Positions 13,605-24,411 of a stretch of 64,000 nt of DNA are shown here, one piece after another (positions within the stretch are counted from its first letter, which is position 1; each line of letters begins with the position of its first letter). The stretch comes from Bullera alba (lineage: Eukaryota; Basidiomycota; Tremellomycetes; Tremellales; Bulleraceae). Made by a program: the position numbers and the translations under genes. The notes under the pieces are model-generated. The model did not search any database. It was not told the origin of the DNA and saw nothing but the letters and a program-made list of their open reading frames with translations. The stretch spans positions 5,543,198-5,607,197 of the forward strand of contig BCIX01000001.1 of assembly GCA_001600095.1 (NCBI GenBank). Reading direction: 5' to 3'.

Positions 13605-14799
13605 TCATAACGGCAAATTGGCGATCTCCGTTCGAACGTTCTGCGCTCTGTTCGCCCGGCTCAGTTGGTCTGGCAGTGTCTGCGTGGAGATCAGCAAGGC
13701 TGGACCTGAAGCATTCTGGGGGACCTTCAGTTCCGTACTCACACTAGATAGCTCTGATATATTCTCAACCACTTTGTTGAACGTCTGCACGACCTCTGCA
13801 TGCCGCGGAGGCTCCGGTATAGGCTCCGACTTCTTCTGTGCTTTACCTTCTTGTACAATCAGCTGCCGCCTACAGAATTCTCGAAGCAGCTTTCAGCTCG
13901 AACTCACCTTGCGATGCTTCCTCGTCGTCTTCTGGGAACCACTCAGCATGCAGTTTCCGGTTCTCCAGATCGCTCTCCTTTTTGTACAGGAACGCAGGCC
14001 GGTCTTTCCTCAGGTTCCCCAGCTCGATTTCTGACTCGACTCGCTCGGTGTCCAAGGACCAGATATCTCTATCCAGTGCTTCGTCAAAGGGTTCCGTTGC
14101 TGCGGACAGTCTGTCAGTCTGCGTCCTCTACCCTGTTGTAGTGACAGTACAGTCCAGAGTATGCACTCACTGGGTTCATAATGCTCATAGTCATGACCGT
14201 TCACTCTCAAATTTGGCCGTGAAGCCCTCCATATCTCCTCTTGTATCTGCACACGGACGTCAGCACTTGGCTCCTAGTAGAGCTAGACGGATGACCGTTC
14301 ACCTTAGCTAGCCTTTGCTCCAACTCCTTCCTCAATGCTTGTGACTCCGCTCCGTCCTTTCCTCCGGGCAGCAAAGCTAATCTCGTTTCCATCGACGCCG
14401 CTATTGACTTTGCGACATTGTCTTGTATCCGCAACCAGTCCGGCTCGGTCTCTACGACAATTCGGGATATCGTCGAGTCGTCCATGACCAGTGAGTTTCG
14501 CGTGCCGATGGCTCTCACGATTGAGTACTCGTTGCTTTCCAAGTTTGCAAGCCAGAAGAGGGACCACTTGTGGTGGTGCACTAGTTGATTGACTTTGTTG
14601 ACAAACGCGTCTCTGAAAATGGTGGTTGGGTGGCGACGGAATCAAACGGCGGTTGACTTCTTTCAGCTGACCGCGGTGATGTCAACCAGCAGGGAAAGGA
14701 AGGAAGGTTATGATCGTTCTCACTGTCACGTAACAGTCACACTCATGAGACTCACTACTTTTGGGAGACGTACGATGGCTCCGAGAAGGCTGTAATCAT
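13605..14799 (-). CDS. Kinetochore protein Mis14/NSL1 family
   Basis: NSL1/Mis14 is a subunit of the MIS12 (Mtw1) complex, which joins centromeric chromatin to the Ndc80 complex. Spliced exons read DAFVNKVNQLV, then a longer helical section ending LRKELEQRLAK. Next is IQEEIWRASRPNLRVNGHDY, then EPATEPFDEALDRDIWSLDT, ERVESEIELGNLRKDRPAF, a lysine-rich linker, and finally FNKVVENISELSSTLPDQL. The order of N-x-x-x-NG, then FDE, then a charged helix with RK, then a C-terminal LP-containing helix matches NSL1. The SSTLPDQL junction depends on an intron with donor GTGAGTACGG near 13770. The stop is at 13605. The first exon (MITAFSEPSYVSQ) and start at 14799 are inferred from a GTAGTG donor. The gene is divergent from CtIP with 54 bases between starts. 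Confidence 0.75.
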
Positions 14800-14853
14800 C
14801 GGTCACAGATTGCAGAAATTATTGCACTATATACACCGCTACATACATCGAAG
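14800..14853. promoter_or_regulatory. Compact bidirectional promoter, NSL1 / CtIP
   Basis: Only 54 bases separate the inferred NSL1 start and the CtIP start. The interval contains ctatataca near 14828, a possible TATA element. Transcription starts may lie inside the opposite gene's first exon or intron. Confidence 0.4.
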
Positions 14854-17477
14854 ATGAGGGCAACCGCCGAGTCCCTCGACAGCCGAGTTACCAGTAAGTC
14901 GCCTTGTCATCTCGTACTGAGTGCGCTTCACTGACCATCTTCCTTCATCGAGCAGCCTTGGAACCAGTAAGCGGTATCACCTCTAAAATACCGGGGCATT
15001 GACTGATTCAATTTCAGCCTACCAGTGTTCCGGTCGGCGAGAACCGCGTTCTGAGATCCTGGAGAAGCAAATCAGACCTCGCAGACGATGCGGAAGGGTC
15101 CGCGGAATCGGCAGGCTCATCGCACGACGTGAAAGGCAAAGCAAATCGACGTATATGGATGTTAGAGGAGGAGCTAGCATCTGCTCGAGCCGCCACGAAG
15201 ACGCAAGCTGAGGACTTTGAGTACAAGCTGGAACGGGAGAAGGGGTCTGCATCGCGACTACAAGGCACGATAGACCATCTGCAGGGGAAGATCGCGAAAG
15301 CCGAGCAAGAGAAGACTGCCCTGATCGAAGAAAATCAGAGCTGGAGTGAGCAGGTCAAGCTCCTCCAGGAACAATGGGGTTCCCAGCGAGAGCGACATTC
15401 CGGCCAATTGGAAGATCTCGCCGGATCCGTGGCAAGTCTGCGCGCCGAAAGATCTGCTTTGAATGAGCAGGTCACAACTCTGATTGAAGACAAGATGGCC
15501 CTTCAGGAAGAGCTCAGAGCAATCAAAGCGAGGCAGGATATGGCGCAAAGGTGAGCTGCGATTGATAGAACGGACCACGGCAGTGGATTGACATATCATA
15601 TTGGCCTAGTTCACGACCAGCGCTTCAAGTTCAATCACCCAACGTAAAGATTGCCGTGCGATCCCCTACTCCCACCACGCCCACCAAACTCCGCTTATCT
15701 ACGCTTGACACACTGGAAGCTGGTAAATCGCTCTTCAGTCCCGGCAAAAGCCCCACAACCTCACTTGCCCGAAAGTTCGCCCACCTAGAGGACCGACACG
15801 CTGCTCTCAGAGAAGAGTACGCTGACCTGCGATCGAGGTATGCGGCGGATCTGAAACACTGGAAAGAGTATAGAGCGCTGGAGAAGGCTAGAATAGAGGT
15901 GAAGACGCAGAAGAAGGCGGATAAGCGCAAACAGAGAGAAGAGCGCAAGCTCGCTACTCAAAGTGGCTCCACAGCGCGTTTCGTGCTGGATACAAGTACG
16001 GCAAAGGTACTGGTAGCGGCGTCCGACAACAGTCAATCGCTACCGAGAGCAAGGGAATCGGTGCCGACTCCATCCGTCCCTCTCGGCGAACAAGGAGAAC
16101 AACTGTCGTCAGTCAAAGAGCCCGACAACAAGGAATACTATAGCGACGAAGAAGAGGATCGACATCGATCCACATCCGTGGACGCCCCGAGTGTATCTGA
16201 AGCTCGTGCCGGGCCTCAAGTCGAAGACACCGGGCGTCATAGCAAACCCGTGTCAGTTACGACAGAGGTAGAAGTCACCAAGACCTATTCGCGCAGCGAA
16301 ACGGGATATGACGGTGCTGCATCGCCATCAACGTCAACTCCTGCGACCGGCAGACAGCGTACAAACGTCACCAACGCTCGGACCACCCCATGGCTCGGCA
16401 CTCCCAGCAAACCTAGCACTCCCCTAGGCAGGACCCCTTCCGTTGGTCATTCATACCGCCTAGGGAGCTTGGGCGAGGAGGTATTCGATGCCACACCACT
16501 ACCAGACGCTCCAGCCTCACCATCCGGGAAGCGAACTCCTCTGGTCAGGGATCGAGGTGCTCAGCCTGGATCCTCACTCCGACGATCCACGCTCAAGAAG
16601 CTGGTTGGAGCAGAAGGCCAGCTCGAAACGCCGATCAAGGGCGGAGATACCGGTAGAAAGAGGAAGTCGGTGGAGATGGACAACCTAACCCCAGCGGAAA
16701 AGGCTTTGGAGCTGAGGAAGCTGGATAAATTATCGGCAAAGGAGAAGAAGGAGTATTATGCGCAATACAAGGGAAAGGGAAGGTATACTGCCCCTGAGGA
16801 ACTGTAAGCAGGATATCGGATCGCAGAAACGAGAGTGTTGGCTGACAAGGTCTTGGGTTTAGCGAATCACATGTGCTGGAGGAATATGAGATCGACCCGG
16901 AGAAGAACGAAGGTGCGAATTACCAGTTTCACGATGTGAAGCGCCACAAGATGGATCGAAAGCAAATGCACGGCGGAGACTGCGAGTGCTGCAAGGATGT
17001 GAGTGGAGCCAGTGTATCGCGGGTTGACTCTTGTTGATCCGACTGGTTTGATAGTACTACGAGGCTGTTGGCCCCATACCGCAGTACAACCAAGGTCCCA
17101 AGTGGAAGGACGCCCCACAGCCAAATGACCAAGGTCGAGCTGTCGCTCAGGCCGAGGTACGGGAGCACCAAAACAAGGTTTCCAGACATCGCGAAACCGT
17201 GAGTTACGCCTCCAAGTATCTGGCGATGTGGGCACAGCTAGCTTACAAACGCCCAGTGGCGCAGAAACCCAACTCCTCCTGGGTTTTGGGAGATTGGCTT
17301 CCCAGCGACTCAAACCGTCGAAGCGCAAAATGCACTGGCGGATGAAATGGTTGCTGCGCGAGAAGCGCAGATCAGGAGAGAGGCAGCGTGAGTCGAAGTC
17401 TAAAAGAATCACCGTTCTAGAACTAGTGCTGACCAACTTACAGGCATAAGGACAGCAAATGGAGAAAGAAGGCATGA
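14854..17477 (+). CDS. CtIP/Sae2/Ctp1 DNA-end resection factor
   Basis: This family activates the Mre11-Rad50 nuclease to start resection of DNA double-strand breaks. Two tiny first exons (14854-14893 and about 14957-14967) lead into a coiled coil from about 15130 to 15550 (WMLEEELASARAATKTQAED and following), which in CtIP mediates oligomerisation. A second coiled stretch is FAHLEDRHAALREEYADLRS, followed by a basic helix and a long disordered Ser/Pro/Thr region. The diagnostic C-terminal domain is complete: MDRKQMHGGDCECCKDYYEA with the paired Cys motif, then VSRHRETWRRNPTPPGFWEI followed by GFPATQ, the conserved RHR and PGFW(E/D)(I/V)GFP elements. Roughly 700 residues, close to animal CtIP and much larger than yeast Sae2. 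It ends KDSKWRKKA at 17477. Confidence 0.92.
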
Positions 17478-17897
17478 ACGGGGTTACAATGTGATAATGA
17501 TTTCCGGACGGGGCAGGGCTTAGTTTGACGCAGCGCATGGAGCCCTCTGTTGTATACCAAAGCCAACAAGCGCCCCCGAGCCCTCGGGCCTCTTCTATGT
17601 TGTACGCTATGACCACATCCATGTATAACGGAGTATGACATGCGCCTCGCCGCAGAGAAATCCCAGTACTGGCGATAGGGAGTAACACTAGACTACAGTT
17701 GCTACAACCCCGAGAGAGCCGGGTCGGCTAAGCTGAATACCAGACCCCACGGCCTGGAACGGGCGGGTGGGGGCCTCGTTACGCATAGGGTAGGCTTGAA
17801 ACAAACAGGAAACGAGACTGCATGTCTATATGTCGATATATACCGTATGGCAACGTCTGCATAAGTGTCTGACCCCTTCTCCTGCTCATGAGCATCT
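17478..17897. other. Convergent intergenic region
   Basis: These 420 bases between the stops of CtIP and the hydroxyacyl-CoA dehydrogenase must carry two 3' ends. I see no gene or strong structure. Confidence 0.5.
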
Positions 17898-19539
17898 CTA
17901 TTTCTGACCTCCATACTGGGACCGGCAGGTCAGCTGCTGACTAACACCGGCGTCTTTCGGCAGTAACTCACATCGTAGAACCCCTTTCCACTCTTTCGAC
18001 CCATGTTGCCCTCTTTGACCATCTTCTCGAGGAGGGGCGAAGGCGCCACAAGGTCCTTCGAGATGATGCCGGGGTTGGCGTCGGCCTTGGCTTTCCATCC
18101 TTCGGATATGTACGATGTCGTGTCTGTCCACAAGTCAGCTTGTTGACTGATACGCGTTGACGTCTGCGCTTACCCAGTCCGACAAAGTCGAGTAGCTTGA
18201 ATGGCTAGCATTATCGTGTGTTAGTAGAATGCGACTGATTGACTGACTCGGGGCCGTGACTCACTCCCATGGCTAAGGAAATCAGTCAGCGTCGTGGCAT
18301 TTTGCAGGAAGGAAGGAAGTACAAGACTCACGATATCCAGCGCCGAGCTCCATAGCGGTGTCAATGTCCTCTGGCGTAGCATCTCCTCTCTCCACCATCC
18401 TGATAGCCTCCACTGCAATATCTCAGCTCTTATCGCTCGAGCTGCGACAGACTCTACGCACTCATGTATGGCACCAAGAGCCTATTGACGATGAATCCCG
18501 GTGTGTCCTTGCAGACCACTGGAGACTTCTTCATCCTCACATTGACCTCCTTCAGTGCCTCGAAGGTGGCATCAGATGTCTCTGGTAGTCGGATGATCTC
18601 CACCAGCTTCATCGCTGAGCTGTGTCAGTTCTAGCATCGTACGCGCCTTTTGAGAAGCGCTCACCTGGCACGGGGTTGAAGTAATGCAGACCAGCGAACC
18701 TGCATTACGGGTTAGAACAGCCTTCGCCTCTGGGTCATCGGTCGTACCTTTCTCGTCTGGCACTCTGGCAAGACTCTGCGATGTCGGCAATGCTCAGCGA
18801 CGAAGTGTTCGACGTGAAAATACACTCGGGTCTGGCACTATCATCAGTATAACCTCTTTTCACCGAGCGACTGACGACATACCTAGCCTTGGAATCCAGC
18901 AGGCCAAAGAGGTTCCTCTTGATCTTCAGGTTCTCAATGATGGCTTCTACGACAAGGTCCGCCTGCTCGACGGCCTTGACCCTGGTCACAGGTCAGAGAT
19001 TTTCGTCGACTTCATCGGTGCCGTCCTACTCACGGGTCGGTCGTGGTCTCGATGTTTGCCATGATCTTCTTGGTGAAACCCTCGATATCGTCAGGTTGGG
19101 CTTTCTTGGCGATACGACCGAGCGACTTTGTGATGATCTGTAGGCCATTCCTGACAGAGTCAATCAGTATCCTGGCTCTTCCAGAGGGGGAAGTGGGTGG
19201 GACAAAGCTTACTCTAGGGCCTTCTCAGTCACGTCCGACAGAACGACCTGTCTCGTGGTCAGCTCGATTTCGCTAATGGCTTCGCCTTTTGAGAGATGAC
19301 ATCCGGGATCAACCCACCTTGAGACCGCTCTGAGCACCTATTTGAGCAATCCCAGCTCCCATCAGACCCGCTCCAAAGACTGTCAATCGCTCAATCTGCT
19401 GTGTTGGTGAGCTGGTCGACAAATGTCGCTGCACGGTCGCGAGTCGCGACGAGGCGGTGGCGCTAGCGGGTGCCATGTTCAGAGAGGCGGTAGAGGCGCT
19501 GATAAGTGCTGTACGGGTCAGGCGTAGAGACGAGAGCAT
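17898..19539 (-). CDS. 3-hydroxyacyl-CoA dehydrogenase, mitochondrial type
   Basis: It oxidises L-3-hydroxyacyl-CoA to 3-ketoacyl-CoA with NAD+ in short-chain beta-oxidation. The start at 19539 gives [20 protein letters not shown] and a basic, hydroxylated leader ending [11 protein letters not shown], a likely mitochondrial presequence. A second in-frame Met ([10 protein letters not shown]) follows at residue 22. The Rossmann motif is [19 protein letters not shown]. Later blocks are [56 protein letters not shown] (the catalytic His and the NPVP loop), [37 protein letters not shown] and [15 protein letters not shown] at the end. It is complete over many short exons and of normal length (about 320 residues). 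No peroxisomal PTS1 tripeptide is present. Confidence 0.93.
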
Positions 19540-19879
19540 GATCTCGTAGAGGTGAACGGAGGGAGTATACGGTAGGCAAAAGAGCAAAAGAGATGACCGC
19601 GTCGTACGGAATGCTTTCCGGCTAATCGACCTTGCACTTGCCGGTAGGTATCTTCGGTTAGGTTGCATCTCAACTCTTTGCTACTCTGCGCTGCATTGCG
19701 GGTGGTCATATAGCTGAATACATGGCGAGTCAATGAACCTAGTACGTCCTACACGGAGATGCAGCGTCTGGTATTAGAGGAAACAACGAGAACATGGTAC
19801 GTGAAACGTGATGATCAGGTTAAAAAGTCGTCAAAGTCAAGTGATCAAGAGTCTATGTAGCGTGACGGAGCAAGAGCAA
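19540..19879. other. Intergenic, 340 bases
   Basis: It lies downstream of rac1 and upstream of the hydroxyacyl-CoA dehydrogenase, both on the minus strand. Nothing recognisable is seen beyond the presumed promoter. Confidence 0.45.
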
Positions 19880-20991
19880 TCACATGAGAACACAGCCGTT
19901 CCCGGACTTCTTCGCCTTTCCAGCTCGGCGGTTCGGGTTGACTGGCGAGACGTCAGCGGGCTGCGAGAGACGCACATTGACAAGGCGGCCACTTACGGAC
20001 AGTCCTGATGGCCTCGTCGAACACTGTCTTCAAGCCTTTCTGGGTCAATGCCGAGCATTCCAAGTACTGATGGACGGAGTCAGCTTAATCTAGCCCACTT
20101 TGGGAGCTGACGCACCTTTGCAGCCTTGATATCGTTGGATTTGGCCGAGCCCTGTTTGTACACAGCAGTTAGCTGGACTGCGGAGCAGCTTTCATGATGT
20201 ACAACGATGGACTCACCTGGGAATAGGTGATGGGAGCCTGTCGTCTCTCCCTTAGCTTGTCAATCTGGATGGGGTCATCTCTGAGATCGAGCTTGGTGCC
20301 GACTAGGATGATAGGTGTTCCGGGAGCTATTAAGGTAGTCAGATGGCTGTCTGAAGTGATTGGCCAGGATCTGCCTCACAGTGATGTTGAATCTCTGGGT
20401 ACCACTTAGATCGTGGTCAGCTACGTGTTGATGACGACATTCAATTCGCTCACCTTCGTGGAGATGTTCTCGAAACTAGGTGGGGAGACGACCGAGAAGC
20501 AGAGCAAGAAGACATCGGTTTGGGGATAGCTGAGAGGACGCAGACGGCTGCGAGAGGGAGAAATCTGTCAGTGACTATCACGACTACCCAGCATAGGTTC
20601 GGTTCGGAACCCACTCGTAATCCTCCTGACCGGCAGTATCCCAGAGACCGAGAGAGACCGTCATGCCATCCACCATGACCTGGGACGAGTAGTTGTCGAA
20701 GACAGTTGGAACGTACTCTCCGGGGAACGCGTTCGTGGTGTATGAGATGAGGAGACATGTCTGAGAGATGCGTGAGCTGATGTTAGGGTGTGATGCTCTG
20801 TGCCTACCTTTCCAACGGCACCATCACCGACAACGACACCTGTGAGACCGGCGCGCGGGGGAAAGGGCATGCAGAGCGGGCGGTGCAGATGAGGAAGAGG
20901 GATGGTAAGGCAGGGGGAGGAAAAAGACTCAAGTCAGCTTGTTCCGGCATACTCTGTGATACGCACACTTGATATTCCTGGTGGTGGCCAT
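19880..20991 (-). CDS. rac1: Rho-family GTPase Rac1
   Basis: Rac1 controls polarised growth, hyphal morphology and NADPH-oxidase or PAK signalling at the plasma membrane. The start at 20991 reads MATTRNIK, with an intron, then [20 protein letters not shown] (P-loop). Next are [19 protein letters not shown] (switch I with the effector loop), [16 protein letters not shown] (switch II with the catalytic Gln), [12 protein letters not shown] (NKxD-type base recognition, here TKLD as in all Rac proteins) and [20 protein letters not shown]. The last exon gives [19 protein letters not shown], a polybasic region and a CAAX box predicted to be geranylgeranylated or farnesylated. Rac is favoured over Cdc42 by the N-terminus [13 protein letters not shown] and the [20 protein letters not shown] block. 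The gene is complete and at least six exons are used. Confidence 0.95.
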
Positions 20992-22206
20992 ATTGTACCA
21001 GTTGTCTGATGTGGACTATCATTATCGTCAGTACAAGCTTCTACATGCGCCAAAGCAACAGAGACAAGTACGAAGACACTTCTGACACTCATGAAGCCAG
21101 AGAACTGGGAGATAGAGTCTCCTGTTACATACCTAGGCACTCGGTCGACTTGGCTTTGAATACCTTTGGGTACGAAACGTCGACGTGATGAGGTGCTGGT
21201 GAGGTAAGTGTAGATGCACTGTCTGCGTTCGTGGAGCGTGACTGTGGAGGGAGCAAGCTTGGGGAAGCGCGTCTATGTCCAGTCTCGGGGCCGACGCGTT
21301 GCGAGAGTATGATGATGGTGATTGCTGCAATATCACGATGAGACTGCACTGACCGGACGAGGTTGAGCGTGTGCGAGACGACGACTGACGAGGCGCGTTT
21401 CAGGTTGGCCAAAGTGGCATTTTTACCGCTTTCGGGAATTCTGATCCCGCGTTTCGTCTGGGTGGCAAACGGTGGTCCTGGATCTGTGCGAGGCCAGCGG
21501 GAGGGAGTGGCAAATGCGAGTTGACAATTGACACTATGGCTGTGCCATTGTCGTCGAAGTCGCGACATGCGAGATCCCATCAGCTCGAATTGGGAGCTTA
21601 CGCTCTCGCCCGCGAGCTATCTGGCTCTGGGGCTGATCTGTCACTGTTGAGTCCTTCGTGGTCTACGACACATTGACAATCGATGATAACCCCTTCCGCT
21701 TGTCAGGTTTCCATTGTTTGAACTTGCGACATCTCGGATCGACATCGGTCTGTGTAGTTGATGTTCATCACTCACTGGCCAAAGCTCGTCGCGCAGGAGA
21801 GAGCACACGCAAGGTTGATCCTGGACTCTCACCTCACAGCATATCGATACAGAGTTACCGCCTCTGTGGTCTGTGACTGCCAGTGACTAACGTCGGCGAG
21901 TCTGACTCAACTGTATCGCTGACACCGGACTCACTAGAGGTCAACCTGGACTTATGAGTCAGCCACGCCTCGAGGAAGGGGGCGCAGGAGGGACAGGATT
22001 GATTTCACACCGCAGTCCCAAACTCCTACCCATCGCCCACGGTCAACGACTCAAGGTCGTAGTCGCACAGCCACAACCACAGTCATACATACACTCGCAA
22101 TGTGGCCAAGATCGGTCCGTTTGCGGGTACAGTGATGAACAATGGACTGGTACTAATGGACAACGAGTACGTGCATCAATGAGAATCCTCAAGGCTCGAG
22201 CTATCA

Positions 22207-22238
22207 GTTATCACTTATCGCGGTTATCACTTATTGCG
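22207..22238. repeat. Tandem 16-base repeat with GATA cores
   Basis: Two head-to-tail copies, 22207-22222 and 22223-22238, are identical except for one base (gttatcacttatcgcg and gttatcacttattgcg). Each carries TTATCA, which is TGATAA on the minus strand, the WGATAR site of fungal GATA factors. Further GATA cores sit at 22201-22206 and 22255-22260. Being an exact short tandem with flanking sites, it may be an upstream regulatory element of rac1 or of the gene at 23328. Confidence 0.55.
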
Positions 22239-23238
22239 GCACTAGCGGAGACTATTATCAGCTTCTCATGGTCCTGTAACTCTGTCACTGTTACGCCGGT
22301 GTCTGTGATGGGTTCATGACATCATCATGTAGCCTGATGCAAAGCAGGCATCTGCACTTGCAATTCCGTGGTCACTGGTCAGTAACTCAGTGGCCCAAGC
22401 CATGAGTCCTAGTCAGTAGTCAGGGACATGACCACGGGACACGGGTTCTCGGTTTGTGACTTCTGAGCGCGATCAAAATTTGCCTGGCCAAGTGCCGCTC
22501 GGCATTCCCGCAATCGCAGACGGATGCCAGAAGGCGTTCAAAATTTTCCAGCAACGAGTATTTTTGAGACGCCTAACAGCAAAATGTCATAGGCGATCGT
22601 CTGCGGCGGTGCCGGTCTGTTGTCGTAGGCGCCCTAGAAAGCATTCGTGTGTTGCATGATTGACGTTGAGCCGTCCGTCGTTCTGTGTGCTGTTTGTTCT
22701 GTGATCTGTTGGAACCCCCCCGCATGCTCTCGCTCCGAGTCTGGGTTGGTTCTCGTTGCTTTTGCACACTGCAATCTGTATCATACCGAACAGTGAGGCG
22801 TGCATAATAAGATCATATCGTCCAGTGCCAACTTCGCCTTCGGACGATCTACCTGGATCGAGCTAGCATCAGCAACGCATCGGCTTCGCCCTCGGCTGGG
22901 CGCCGCCTTGGTCGACAACACTCAAAGCCGACAAGGCGTACCTCAAGGTGTCAAGGTGTAAAGGCCACGCCTTCATCCGCATTTCGCACCATCATACTAC
23001 CTGCAGTCGGGCGGATTCTAGCTCACACGACATCGTTTCGCCTTGAAAGGACCGATCATCAGGATATTTGCTCGCGTGACCACCTGCCTTCGTCACGCAT
23101 GGAAGCCTAGATTAGATTGGGCGAAGCGCAGGCTCTGTCGGTTGCGAGAAAGGAGGGACGTAGATTGGGCGGACTGTGAGCTAAATTGCAAGTACATTTC
23201 AGTCGTAGAGTACGCGCGGTGGACTTACGCCAAGACAG

Positions 23239-23246
23239 TATAAATA
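23239..23246 (+). promoter_or_regulatory. TATA box
   Basis: TATAAATA sits 89 bases before the ATG of the first intronless paralogue, a normal fungal distance. The start codon context, gccaccATG, is a strong Kozak-type match. Confidence 0.75.
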
Positions 23247-23327
23247 GCAGACCACTCGGGTTGCCTGCACCTTACTCACCTATCACCTTGACTGGAACAA
23301 GAACTTCCCCCAGATCCAATCGCCACC

Positions 23328-23924
23328 ATGCCCTCCACGTCCACCGACAAAGCGAAGTACATATACAGCTCTGACTACGCCAGCTTCAAGGAGAAACTCT
23401 TCACCGAACTCCGAGCATCTGGTCACGAAGACCGCATTGAGGCCGAGAAGTTCAAAGATGTCGACACCGCTTTCGGGCCCAAACCGGGTACCACTTCGGC
23501 ATACTGCCGTCGTTCTGGCACTCTGGACGTGCTGTTCTCCCAGAGGAACAATGGTGACGGGCTATACGAGCTCCATGCTGCTTTCTGGACCCCTCCCCTC
23601 TTGGGCGAGGAGGAGGATCAGACCGACACTGGTGAGGACTCCCCCGAGGACAAGCGATCGGAGTCCAGCGAAATCCCCACCGAGTGGCTGACTGGCTCAT
23701 GGACAGTGGTGACCAAGGAGCTGTCCCCGTGTACTGTCGAGAAGAGTATCAGCGACTGGGAGTCTCTGTCCAAGCACTCTCTGGAAGCAAAGAAGGTAAC
23801 TGAGCGTCACATGAGCGCTGCTGACCGGGACTCCGTCAAGGACCAAACCAAACGTTTGCAAGAAATCAGCTGGCACAGCCCCGAAGTGGCGCGGAAGATG
23901 TCCCAGTTTGCCTCGTCAGCGTAG
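23328..23924 (+). CDS. Uncharacterised acidic protein, paralogue A
   Basis: An intronless 198-residue protein of unknown function, starting MPSTSTDKAKYIYSSDYASF. It shares three blocks with the next gene: YxxSxDYxxFKxxL near the N-terminus, then a core TSAYCR...QRNxGDxxYELHAxFWxPxL near residues 60-100, and a C-terminal helical segment with PCT, W, VK(D/E)Q and RL(Q/L)E(I/V)xW. An acidic linker (EEEDQTDTGEDSPEDK) joins core and tail. It has no signal peptide, membrane helix or catalytic motif that I recognise. A TATA box and optimal start context suggest strong or inducible expression. Being intronless is unusual here, since almost all neighbours are spliced. It could be a lineage-specific stress or effector-like protein, but nothing in the sequence proves a role. 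Confidence 0.8.
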   Translation: MPSTSTDKAKYIYSSDYASFKEKLFTELRASGHEDRIEAEKFKDVDTAFGPKPGTTSAYCRRSGTLDVLFSQRNNGDGLYELHAAFWTPPLLGEEEDQTDTGEDSPEDKRSESSEIPTEWLTGSWTVVTKELSPCTVEKSISDWESLSKHSLEAKKVTERHMSAADRDSVKDQTKRLQEISWHSPEVARKMSQFASSA

Positions 23925-24411
23925 AGAATAATTCATGTTTTACAACCAGGGAGGTGCGTCGTGAGAGGTTGGGGTGACGTGTGGACGTCTATGCAGAACG
24001 TATGACCAGTCGAACAGATGTGCTCCTTCTGTGCGACAAGGCCTCTGTAATCGCGAGCGGCGGGCGCTACCTGCTGGCTTCCGGGATGGGTCTACATACC
24101 CCATTTCCCTTGCTACTTCTGATTTGCACTTTGCAGCTCCCCACCTAAGCTGAGAACGAATTTGAATGCTTCCTAATTTCAGAGGGCTTCGTGAAACGTA
24201 GAACCAAGTATCCCGAAGGCCGCTTCAGACTCTTGCGCAGCGTTTTCCATATGCACAAAGGTGAGTCGCTGATTTGGTGAGCTGGGATCATAAACGCCCA
24301 CTGGTACTCGTACGGCTGAAGAAGCATAAAGGCTCCAGCACTTTACGGAGTCACACGACCGTATCACCCTCGAAAATCAGCTCGACACTCTCACATACAA
24401 TTGCCCGCAAT
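23925..24411. other. Intergenic between the two paralogues
   Basis: These 487 bases carry the 3' end of paralogue A and the promoter of paralogue B. A CATAAA element at 24325-24330, 82 bases before the ATG of paralogue B, is the likely TATA-type box. There is no clear sequence similarity to the promoter of paralogue A apart from spacing. Confidence 0.5.

Larger units (their letters stand above)
20992..23327. other. Long gene-poor interval (2.3 kb)
   Basis: This is the longest non-coding stretch in the window, between rac1 (-) and the first intronless unknown gene (+). Open frames, including a 151-codon one on the minus strand at 21125-21580, have biased composition, no splice-consistent extension and no recognisable motif. 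The interval holds a tandem GATA-type repeat (22207-22238). It could contain long 5' leaders, a non-coding RNA or regulatory DNA, and the sequence alone cannot decide. Confidence 0.5.

Noticed and set aside
16867..17688. Minus-strand open frame of 273 codons
   Set aside because: Antisense to the conserved CtIP/Sae2 C-terminal exons and runs into the intergenic region.
21125..21580. 151-codon minus-strand frame upstream of rac1
   Set aside because: Composition is leader-like, no recognisable motif or splice-consistent extension. It could be 5' UTR.
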